Shown one piece after another: positions 27,683 to 36,275 of a stretch of 64,000 nt of DNA (positions within the stretch are counted from its first letter, which is position 1; each line of letters opens with the position of its first letter). Source of the stretch: Acanthococcus lagerstroemiae (taxonomy: Eukaryota; Arthropoda; Insecta; Hemiptera; Eriococcidae). The translations under genes and the position numbers were made by a program. The notes under the pieces are model-generated. The model ran no database searches. It saw only the letters and a list, made by a program, of their open reading frames with translations, and was not told the origin of the DNA. The stretch covers positions 620,001 through 684,000 of the forward strand of contig JAJSSI010000011.1 of assembly GCA_031841125.1 (NCBI GenBank), given 5' to 3'.

Positions 27683-29047
27683 TTGGAAACAATAATTCCG
27701 GAGGAAAACTTTGTGCTGACATATTTCGTGTACTTGCAAGCGGCTTTTTATTTATTACTTCTAATTTTTCTTTTGTCCTGCTCGGCTGTTGTATCAGGCG
27801 CTGAGATAGCTTATTTTTCATTGGATCAAAAGATGCTTAAAAAACAACAAAAGCGTCATTTTGCAAAAATATCTTCAATATTGAAGATTCTTAATCATCC
27901 TAGAAAATTATTAGCCACTATTCTCATTTCACTGAATTTTATAAACATTGCTATTGTATTGCTCGCCTCTTCACTTTTATCAAAATTTGGAAATTTTCCT
28001 CATTTTCAGATTCTTGGGATCAATCTCTCGCTAAAATTCATTACAGAGGTTTTTGGAATCAGCTTTTTCCTACTCCTTTTCGGAGAGATTATCCCCAAGA
28101 TTTACGCCAGTAAGCACAGTATGCGATTTGCCGCATGGGTTTCCACTCCTTTACAATTGCTCAATTGGCTGCTGAGTCCCTTTTCCGTGTTGATGATACG
28201 TACTTTTACTTTTATCGAACGACATTTAGGCGCTCCCAGAAAACATTTTTCTGTGGATCAATTATCTCAAGCTCTTGAGATCAGCTCACAAGGTCAGAAA
28301 AAAAGTAAGGATCGGGAATTTCTTGAAGGTATTGTACATTTTGGAAGCATTGAAGCGCGTCAATCCATGACACCCCGTGTAGATATGTTTGCGCTAAATT
28401 ATGATACACCTTTTATTGAGGTAGTCCAGCAAGTGATTGCAGAGGGATATTCTCGAATTCCTGTGTATCGTGAACGCATAGATGATATAGAAGGTATTTT
28501 ATTTGCTAAAGATTTGCTTCCTTTTATTAAGGAGCCCCATTATAATTGGACTGATTTATTACATGCGCCTTTTTTCGTGCCTGAAAATAAAAAAATAGAT
28601 GATTTGCTGACTGATTTTAAAACCAGACGTGTGCATCTGGCTATCGTTGTGGACGAGTACGGGGGTACTTGTGGGTTGATCACCCTTGAAGACGTCATTG
28701 AAGAGATTGTGGGAGAAATCGCCGATGAATACGATGATGATCAAGCTCATCATTTCAAGCTAGATACAAATACTTTAATTTTCGAAGGGAAAACCCCTTT
28801 GATCGATTTTTACCGAATTATGGAGGTTGAGGAAGAAGATAGGTTTGAGAAAAAAAAGGGAGAAGCTGATACTTTAGGTGGTTTTGTAATGGAAATTCAT
28901 CGTTCGTTTCCCCAAAGACATCAGAAGATCCGTTTTCTAAACTATACTTTTATTGTGGAAGCGCTCGATAAGAGGCGTCTTAAGCGTATTAAAGTCATCA
29001 GAGGAGCTAAAAATAAGGCTAAAGAGTTCTCATCCGAATCTTTATGA
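27683..29047 (+). CDS. gldE: GldE-like CNNM/CBS membrane protein
   Basis: A CNNM/CorC-type membrane protein, called GldE in gliding Bacteroidota and probably handling divalent cations or supporting GldD. The start is TTG at 27683. Residues of about 1-190 form the DUF21 membrane domain (LIFLLSCSAVVSGAEIAYF, FLLLFGEIIPKIYASKHSMR). The CBS pair is at about 225-340 (MTPRVDMFALNYDTPF, VVDEYGGTCGLITLEDVIEE), followed by a CorC/HlyC domain (LGGFVMEIHRSFPQR). The frame is intact. Its stop overlaps the start of the broken gldD by four bases. Confidence 0.88.
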   Translation: METIIPEENFVLTYFVYLQAAFYLLLLIFLLSCSAVVSGAEIAYFSLDQKMLKKQQKRHFAKISSILKILNHPRKLLATILISLNFINIAIVLLASSLLSKFGNFPHFQILGINLSLKFITEVFGISFFLLLFGEIIPKIYASKHSMRFAAWVSTPLQLLNWLLSPFSVLMIRTFTFIERHLGAPRKHFSVDQLSQALEISSQGQKKSKDREFLEGIVHFGSIEARQSMTPRVDMFALNYDTPFIEVVQQVIAEGYSRIPVYRERIDDIEGILFAKDLLPFIKEPHYNWTDLLHAPFFVPENKKIDDLLTDFKTRRVHLAIVVDEYGGTCGLITLEDVIEEIVGEIADEYDDDQAHHFKLDTNTLIFEGKTPLIDFYRIMEVEEEDRFEKKKGEADTLGGFVMEIHRSFPQRHQKIRFLNYTFIVEALDKRRLKRIKVIRGAKNKAKEFSSESL

Positions 29048-29583
29048 GAAAAGTAAGTCTATTTTTCTGGCTGATTTTTTTTATTTATCGCTTGTGAAAA
29101 GGTACCTTTACCCAAGCCCCATGGCCAGCTTCGTTTAGAGTACCCTAGGGCTAGGTACGATCTTTTTAAGAGTAATTGTGGCTTTGATTTTGAACATTCC
29201 ATTTTTGCTGAGCTTCGCCAGAAAAAATATCCTTGTTTGTACGATTTGTTTTATCATTCTTTAAATGCCACGATTTATCTTTCCTATCTGCCTGTGCAGA
29301 ATAATTTTGAGATCTTAATGGCCGATTATGAGGAGCGTGTGTACAAAAATGCCATTCGGGCAAGTTTTATTAAAGAGCGATCTTTTTCTCATCCTAAAAA
29401 AAGTTTACGGAAAACTTCTATGAATTGGGTGGCCAAAGCACCTCAAATGCCCAGTTTGGGCTTACTGACAAAACATTTTCTATCCGGTGCTTTATATTTC
29501 TATACGAAGATTCCTTACGACCGGCGGTTAACTATCTCCGGGGAGATATAGAACACTTAATGCAAACGCTTTACTGGAAATAA
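29044..29583 (+). pseudogene. gldD: GldD-like lipoprotein, frameshifted
   Basis: GldD is a lipoprotein needed for gliding in flavobacteria and conserved in many non-gliding relatives. The ATG at 29044 gives MRKVSLFFWLIFF and loses frame in the T-rich signal sequence. One frame over, the lipobox IIACEK follows, then LRLEYPRARYDLFKSNCGFD, NATIYLSYLPVQNN and LTKHFLSGALYFYTKIPYD. A second slip near 29517 leads to RPAVNYLRGDIEHLMQTLYW and a stop at 29583. With two breaks the protein is probably not made, although gldE next to it is intact. Confidence 0.85.
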
Positions 29584-30037
29584 AGCTGCATATTCATATT
29601 TCAATTACATAAAAAGAAAAAACTTGCCTATTTAGACATCTTCGAATAGACTTCTTTATAAAAAGTGCTATTGTCTTCCTCTTTAATATCTTTATTCTTA
29701 AACGAAGAAAGTGTTACGAGCCTATATGGTTTTCATAATCATCCAAGATATAAAATTTTATTTTAACACTCTTATATACAGTGTGATGAGGTTCTGACTC
29801 CTTTCTATCCATAACACGGCACGGGTTATAACTTCTACAACAGTATTCATCGGATTTATTTGCGGTGAATTTATAGATAGTTTTATACCTCACAAGGGGA
29901 GTAAAATTTATATTACCCCACCTTACACTACGTTATGTAACATTATTAAAATCAATACATTAACAAATTATTCTGTATCATTATACAACATATAATCACG
30001 ATTACTTGTATATTTGTTGTTCAAATGTTAACACAAT
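29584..30037. other. Intergenic stretch, nothing coding recognised
   Basis: About 450 AT-rich bases. The only structure seen is an imperfect hairpin, GGGGAGTAA (29896-29904) against TTACCCC (29913-29919) with one bulge and no U-run. No gene or RNA is recognised. Confidence 0.5.
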
Positions 30038-31108
30038 ATGGCGGGCATTTATTTTCTTGTTCGTGGTAAACAAAACCCCTCTCCCATATATTTAAGGTTT
30101 TTTCAACGGCAGAAAAATTAATGCCATTATCTAAAATCTTTTAGTTAACCCTAAACACTGGGATGCAAAAAGGCAACTTATAAAAAATATAACTTCAGCT
30201 CATCAGAAAGATTTAATCAACCTCACTCTTGAAAAATTTTCCGCTTACGTTTTTAAACGCATGAATGAAGATCATATAGGGGGGGGTAACATCGATAAAG
30301 CGTGGGTGAGAAAAACAGTAGTCAGGTTCTTCGTCGGAGCTTATGAGTATATAATTTGACAGATTGGATTAAGAGTTATATAGAAAAACCCCCACTCTGA
30401 TTAAGAAGAACAAAGCCACGCCGCTTTCTCAAAAACACTGTAGGGAACATAAAAAACTACCTTAAGCAAGCTTAAAGCTTTTCAGGAGTATTAAGAGCAC
30501 GATTAAAGTTCAATGATATAAACCTTGCCTTTCATAAGGAAGTTTATAGAATATTTAAGCAAGATAGGGAAACTGGGCATCTTAACTACGGAAACGATGA
30601 TAAGAAACCTCAAGGCCTTAGGCAGGATACCTAAACTTGAAGGTCAGAGGGTACATCAAAAATTTGAGCATCCTAAATTTTTTGTTCCTAAGGTTTCTTC
30701 GGCAAAAGCGGAAAACGCTTGCTTAAGCGATAAAAAGATAAACAAAATCTTTACGTTAGATCTTTCTTGTGATAAGAGGCTCGATAAGGCCAGAGACTGC
30801 GGCATAGTGGGTCTGCAAACGGGCCTGAGGGTAAGCGACTTTTTAAAGCTCGACACCAAGAACATCAAGGCGGTCTATATAGAGGTTCAAACGAAAAAGA
30901 CAGGACATAAGGTGATCATACCCTTGCACCCGCAGCTTTAAAGGCCGTTCCGGAGAAAAGATAAGGATTGCCAAGGCAAGATAGCGGATCAAAATTTCAA
31001 TATCTATTTTAATGGAGGTCGTCTGTAAGCTTGCGGACATCACGGAACCCACTGAAGGCGCTCTGATGACCCCCAAAACAAAACGCAAAGTAAGAGGGAG
31101 TTGCCTTT
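30038..31108 (+). pseudogene. Tyrosine recombinase (integrase), decayed
   Basis: The ATG at 30038 gives MAGIYFLVRGKQNPSPIYLR, the arm-binding N-terminus of Bacteroidota mobile-element integrases. Scraps in shifting frames continue: NPKHWDAKRQLIKNITSAHQ, INLTLEKFSAYVFKRMNE and MPFIRKFIEYLSKIGKLGIL (core-binding). The catalytic domain retains LQTGLRVSDFLKLDTKNIKA with the first catalytic Arg, and TKKTGHKVIIPLHPQL. The His-x-x-Arg and Tyr blocks are not recognisable. It is the likely integration enzyme of a former prophage or conjugative element. Confidence 0.75.
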
Positions 31109-31247
31109 AAGGGAGCGAGCTCTACCAGGACAATTTTTTTATTTGAAGAAACAAGCACGGCTACAGCTATAAGACGGACATGAGTCTTGATGGAGGGTTT
31201 ATTTTAGACAAAGCTAAAGCATGATCATCTCCGAGTCATCCTAAATC

Positions 31248-31340
31248 GTGCGCCTTACAAAACAAATTAAGGTTATCCAAGAAGACAGCTCGGCGGGCAA
31301 GACCTACGCAATCTTATCCTTGTTGATTCTAAAGCCCTAA
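31248..31340 (+). pseudogene. Terminase-like P-loop fragment
   Basis: A 30-codon frame reading VRLTKQIKVIQEDSSAGKTY and then AILSLLILKP. It resembles the N-terminal Walker A strand of phage terminase large subunits found in Bacteroidota, where the loop is usually GGTSAGKT. Here the first glycines are replaced (EDSSAGKT). The rest of the protein is not recognisable. Lying 140 bases after an integrase remnant, it points to a degraded prophage. Confidence 0.4.
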
Positions 31341-31633
31341 AGTTAGAAAGCCCCGAGCTGCTCTTTGCCCGCTTTGCCCAAAAGATATAACTGCGCAAAG
31401 CCTTCAACGCTTACCTCGATACAATCCATCATATGAAAAGAGATCAAAGACAAATACACCAAAGAAAGCTTTTTATCCGGTGGTTTTACCACCGCTACTC
31501 AGAGAGAAAAAGAATGCTCATCACCGTTTAGGAAGCGGAAGATCCTGTGTTCTCCACGGAAAGTACCGTGGAGAAGGATTTAATGGACTTTGATAAAGAG
31601 AAAAAAAATATTAACCCAAATTACATTTTTATT

Positions 31634-32250
31634 ATGAAATTTTCCACCCTCTTCACACCTTCAATTTGCGCTTTATCTTTACTTTTTTCCTATAACCACG
31701 ATCACGACAATACACCGCCCGCGAGCGCAAAAAAGTGTATTTCTTCCTCACAAAAACTCCGCCGAAGGATCTTTAATTATTTATTCTCAGCCCCTGAACA
31801 AAGAGGCATCTCTCGAAATCGGACTCAACAAGGGAATGTCAGCTTACAAACTCCCAGCTGAAAAAGGGGGAATACCCGATATCGACGATATACGCTTTTC
31901 TAATAAAGAGATTATTGAAATGCGCCAAAATTATGACCTTCCCGAAAAATCGGGCAGATGGGAAACAGGGTCGATCGTTATGTCCAAAACCGGAATATTA
32001 GAACTATCGGGAACTTTTTTATGGAAGGGTCATAAGAAATCCGTGTTGCCCTTACTTTTCAATCATATACAAATTTAACCGGGATTCCCCAGATTCATCA
32101 ACTACCCGGACTATCTATCTGGTTAAAGGCAGCTATGAAACTCAGGTCGATTCCTGCCTATGAAATTCAACATTTAAAGAAACCATAGAGGTTAAAGCCG
32201 GGTGAAGCATTATTTATAATCATATCAACTACCCGAATATTTGGTAACGC
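31634..32250 (+). pseudogene. Decayed unknown exported-type protein
   Basis: The ATG at 31634 starts with a possible signal sequence (MKFSTLFTPSICALSLLFSY). The frame then appears shifted: a second frame contains SLIIYSQPLNKEASLEIGLN and IPDIDDIRFSNKEIIEMRQN and stops at 32078. A third frame continues with YLVKGSYETQVDSCL and ETIEVKAG. I do not recognise the family. The order of plausible pieces in different frames suggests a broken gene of about 200 codons. Confidence 0.3.
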
Positions 32251-32607
32251 CGTTCAAACTCTAAAAGATTTAATCATACGTTTTAAGTAAGCTAAGCGAC
32301 TCTGATAAAAAGAACTTTTTAAATTGAAGCCTTTAAGATTTGTCCTGTAGGATTAATAACCAAACCTACACAGCAAGAATAACCACCGTCTGTTTTTCAG
32401 TATCCGCTTTATATAACGTTCCGCGCTCGCGATTACATCCTTCTTGACCATCGAGAGCTAAGCTAATGTTTTAGTGCCTCGGGCTTTCCGATGCACGTGA
32501 AAGGACTGTTTTTTAAAGCGCCATAAGTTTCTTATAATTAGAACACTTATGCATTTTTTTAGACCGATACAGTTGCTGCTTTTCAGAGCGCCTCAAATGC
32601 TTTGTAG
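32251..32607. other. Gap with no recognised feature
   Basis: About 350 bases between a decayed ORF and tRNA-Ser, with no open frame of note. Confidence 0.5.
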
Positions 32608-32692
32608 CGGAGAGAGAGGGATTCGAACCCCCGGAGGTATTAGCCTCAACGGTTTTCAAGACCGCAGCAATCGACCACTCTGCCATCTCTCC
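32608..32692 (-). tRNA. tRNA-Ser (anticodon TGA)
   Basis: On the minus strand the acceptor stem is GGAGAGA/TCTCTCC with discriminator G, and the anticodon arm GCGGT-CTTGAAA-ACCGT gives TGA. A long variable arm typical of serine tRNA and the T-loop GGTTCGAATCC are present. CCA is not encoded. It reads UCA and probably other UCN codons. Confidence 0.95.
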
Positions 32693-32951
32693 TGAGATGC
32701 CCGCCAAAAGTAAATCCTTTTGAAATAGCTTCAAAGTCTTTTTGAACATTTATTATACCTCTTTGTTGATCCCCTTGATAAGATCGGTAATTTTATAATT
32801 AATCTATAAAACATCTAATCAAATTTAATTTAAAAAATAGGATAATATATTTGGACATATAATTTTAAATCCACGCAACAAAATTCTACTCTTAGAAACG
32901 ATCCCGGAATAATATTACCTTAAGAAGCGGGCAAAGCCAGATAAGATAAAA

Positions 32952-33484
32952 CTTGGAACAGTTGTCAAAGTTCATTACTTTCTTAAAAAGATCATCAAGG
33001 AATCTTCCATAAAAAAATCTTATAAGGAAGACTCTGAAGAAGTTCTTCAATGGATGGAAAATACTAAAATAGAAGGTTATGTGGGCGATAAGAATACCGG
33101 CTTATTGAAAGGATTTTATTAAAGAAGCCAAAAGTGGGTAAGATCATCAAGGTTGAAAATTCATCTTACCCACTTTTACAGGCGTGTAGAGACAACTGGT
33201 GAGCATTCATCGAATACAAGTTTGCAAGGACTTAAAGCCCGGAAAGATTGAAAAAAATACCTTTTACGGGAGATTATGATATAAATGATATGATTACTTT
33301 TTGTAGCGGAAGAGCGCACAAGGTAATGATTTTCAATCAAAAAAATTCACATATTACAGAAGAAAAAGATATCATTGATCTTATCACCGCGTATATTGAT
33401 ATGAACGATCCTGGTTTTCATCGTCAGTTTGATGTAAAGTCTCACAATATAATTCGTCATGACGCGCAGGTAAATTTCACTTCT
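32952..33484 (+). pseudogene. Decayed unknown protein truncated by IS630
   Basis: Three overlapping pieces in different frames read as one chain. They are VVKVHYFLKKIIKESSIKKS with EGYVGDKNTGLLKGFY (stop near 33122), then KVGKIIKVENSSYPLLQACR, then after a slip near 33247 IPFTGDYDINDMITFCSG and HNIIRHDAQVNFTSY. The last piece stops only because the IS630 end begins at 33485. The DYD motif followed later by a His-containing block faintly recalls catalytic domains of large secreted effectors, but I cannot assign a family. It is non-functional as it stands. Confidence 0.4.
33130..33177. repeat. Perfect 15-bp inverted repeat
   Basis: AAAAGTGGGTAAGAT (33130-33144) and its exact complement (33163-33177) enclose an 18-base loop. 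It lies inside the decayed coding stretch. The 3' T-run is only four bases, so terminator function is doubtful. Confidence 0.6.
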
Positions 33485-34834
33485 TATACCAAACATCACT
33501 AATAATAGGTTAAATAATTTACGGAACAAGGATTTTTAATTGTAATAGTCATTATTTAATCTTACAATTGGTAGGATGAGAAAGTTGTCAGTTACTTTCT
33601 TTTGTAATGATTTTCGTCTTCTAAAAATTCTGGAGCCTCATTGTTTGGATTTTTTGTATTTCCAAATTTAAGTATTTGCGACTCTTCATTGAGAGTTTCC
33701 GATAATTTTTCCCAGGCTAAATGTTTTGATAATTTATACCAAAGATCATTAATAAGAAGACGATATAGAGGAGACAATATATTAAGTTCATGAAATGAAT
33801 AAAAAATAAGGATAATGTCGCAAATAACCAAAGCAATAAGCGAAGAAATGGTGTCAGCGTGTAAAGCGGAATTAAGAAAACACGAGATAAGAGGAGAGAC
33901 AGGCAGAAGACCGCAAGCGATAATCTCGGCAAAAAGTACGGAATCACGCAAGTTTCGAAAGTATACTCTATCAGTAGATAAACCTTGATGAGATGGATAA
34001 GAAGGTTTAAAGAAGGAGGAAACCCTTGATTTGCCATAAGGTCGAAACCGAGCTTGAATAAAGAGCGGCAAGAAAAACTAAGAGAGATCCCGGAGAAAGA
34101 AGGAGCGAACTTAACGGCAAAAAAAAAAATTGAAGATCGAGATGGAAGAAATGTTCAGTATCAGAGTAAGCGAGTCAACGGCGTTGAGACTTATAAGAAA
34201 GCTGAAATTTTTCTACATAACCCCACGTCCGGTGCATGAAAAACAAGAGAACGGCAGACAAGAAGAATTTAAAAAAAACTTGTTGAGATCGTAAGCGATC
34301 ATCCGGAAAAAGAAGTGTTTTTCTTTGACGAATTCAAGATTCGGGACGCATTCAAAACTTGGACACGGATGGTTCAAAAAAGGCTCAAGGACACAGGTGG
34401 AAGTCAAAATCGGGAGAGAGAATTTTTATCTATACAGCGCGGTAAAGCCTCGAAGTGGGGAAAACTTTAGTATTCTTGCTCGGTATACCAATACCCGGTG
34501 GATGAATATATTTTTAAAGCAAATGTCAAAAGATTTGACAAATCGATAGGCTTTTGTCGTAATGGATTGTGCCGGTTGGCGTAAGTGGAAAGACTTGCGT
34601 ATACCCAAAAACATTTCCATAATTTATCTGCCACTCTACTCACCCGAGTTGAATCCCGTCGAGAGATTATGGCAATATTTAAAGAACAACCTGATAAAAA
34701 AAAGGATTTACCGATCGATCCATTAGATTACTTGAAGATGCTGTATGTGAGTTTATCCGCAAGATGACCAAAAACTTAATTAAAACTACTTGCTCCGTGA
34801 ATTATTTAACCTATTATTAGTGATGTTTGGTATA
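33485..34834 (+). mobile_element. IS630-family element with 46-bp terminal inverted repeats
   Basis: The ends 33485-33530 and 34789-34834 are inverted copies matching at 44 of 46 positions, beginning TATACCAAACATCAC. TA lies at both borders, fitting IS630's TA target. The 1350-bp interior carries a broken IS630-type transposase on the plus strand. Insertion interrupted the decayed ORF upstream. Confidence 0.85.
33815..34767 (+). pseudogene. IS630-family transposase, multiply frameshifted
   Basis: The ATG at 33815 gives MSQITKAISEEMVSACKAEL. In shifting frames follow KYGITQVSKVYSISRKTLMR (helix-turn-helix), NKERQEKLREIPEKEGANLT, VFFFDEFKIRDA (first catalytic Asp region), LGHGWFKKGSRTQVEVKIG, VMDCAGWRKWKDLRIPKN (second Asp) and YLPLYSPELNPVERLWQYLK with the catalytic Glu. 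The order and motifs are those of IS630 transposases, but at least five frame changes prevent expression. Confidence 0.83.
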
Positions 34835-34942
34835 AAAACAGGTTATTTATATACTTTAATGAGAAAATCATAAAAGACACCCTGTAAGAGATCTTTTATG
34901 ATACATAAAATTTTTATTAAGAATAGTATAATAGAGAGATAA

Positions 34943-35317
34943 TCAGATCAAACCCTTTTTTGTTTTTTGCTCGATGAATTTTTTCTTTTAATAATCTCTA
35001 AGGGTTCCATATCTCTTTTAACAGCCTCTAAACGCTTTTCTTGTTTTTCAACGATAACTTTCTCCTAATTTTTAGGAACTGTAGTAAGTCCAGGAGCTGA
35101 ATGGGAACGTTTCCGATAAATCTTTTTTATTTTTCGGATCCTTATCATAACTCGTCGAGGGAATCTCACTGAGTTTGGGAACAGAAACAAAAGGCTGCTT
35201 TAACATATTGCTAGCTCGTTCATAGTTAGAAGGAGGTGAACTGTATCTAGGGGCAGGAATAGGAAGTTATTGCCGAGCACTGTTTTCAATTTCATCAGGT
35301 TGAGAATATACCGTCAT
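34943..35317 (-). pseudogene. Decayed Pro/Ser-rich unknown ORF
   Basis: From the ATG at 35317 the frame reads MTVYSQPDEIENSARQ, a stop, then LPIPAPRYSSPPSNYERASN and KLSEIPSTSYDKDPKNKKDL, with more in-frame stops and a Lys-rich end. The same frame is kept throughout, so the damage is nonsense changes. No family is recognised; the low-complexity Pro/Ser composition suggests a disordered protein. Confidence 0.35.
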
Positions 35318-35658
35318 AATTATATTTTTTTATGTAAAATTATTACATAAATTATAAATATATTAACTAAATTAAAAATTTAGTAAGAAATTAAATCTGA
35401 CTTCACGCAGGATTTTTGAAATTATTTCATAGCTTAGAAAAAGCTACACCATAGCTTTTTTCCGGAAAAAAAGCGAACGCTCGACAACAGGCATAATAAA
35501 TCGATTATATAAAAAGTATGAACGCCATTTAAGTTTTTACAGATGTACCATTAAATATTAAGCCAATATCGAATGAACTGACTATAAAGCAATTATTTTA
35601 TTTTTATAGCGAAAATAAATATTGCTGCTTTTGCTATGATTCATTAAAATAAGAGCTT
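35318..35658. other. AT-rich gap, no feature recognised
   Basis: About 340 bases without an open frame or clear signal. Confidence 0.5.
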
Positions 35659-36275
35659 ATGAAAAGAATTGCCCTCCTATTTATAGGACTTTGTAATTTC
35701 CTCTATAACTTTTGCCCAGGATCGCTATGAAGTTCTTAAAGAGACTTCTACTGTTAAATGGTGGGGATATAAATTATTTAAAAATGAATCCACTTCACAT
35801 TATGGAACCGTAAAGTTTAGGGATGGCTATTTTATGTTAAGTAAAGATCATAAGTTAATAAGTGGTTCATTTAACGTAAACCTCAAGACCATCGAGTCAG
35901 ATAATCTAAAGAAAGATCCTAAGGGAAAAAGAACTTTGAAAATTATTTAAAATGCGAATATTTTTTCGACGTGAAAAACTTTCCCATCGCTAGTTTGTCC
36001 ATAAGGAAAATAGAAGCAAGCAATGATCAAAGTTACCCATTACAAATTATGGGAGATATTACTATCAAAGCCATTACCAAACCTGGTGTTTTTAAAGAGA
36101 ACTATTCGCTTAAAGATGGACAATTATTCTTTGACTCGGATAAAATCACACTATAAACTACAAAGATTTAAAATTGATATATGAAACTCAATATGCCGAT
36201 GTAGTGATCAAGAATGATATTGACCTGAAAGTATCCATTAGAGCTCAAAAAATACAGTACGCAGTATTATTTTAA
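35659..36275 (+). pseudogene. YceI-family lipid-binding protein, broken
   Basis: YceI proteins are secreted lipocalin-like barrels binding polyisoprenoids. MKRIALLFIGLCNFLYN begins a signal peptide that shifts frame. The mature part reads YEVLKETSTVKWWGYKLFKN, GTVKFRDGYFMLSKDHKLIS and GSFNVNLKTIESDNLKKDPK. A slip near 35940 leads to YLKCEYFFDVKNFPIASLSI, then MGDITIKAITKPGVFKENYS, a stop at 36156, and a last block LKVSIRAQKIQYAVLF ending at 36275. The order and spacing are those of the family; at least three breaks are present. Confidence 0.78.

Noticed and set aside
29896..29919. GGGGAGTAA/TTACCCC hairpin near the integrase as an attachment site
   Set aside because: Bulged stem with no repeated partner on the other side of the element.
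33592..34071. 159-codon minus-strand ORF as a membrane protein
   Set aside because: It is antisense to the IS630 transposase, whose reading on the plus strand explains the region.
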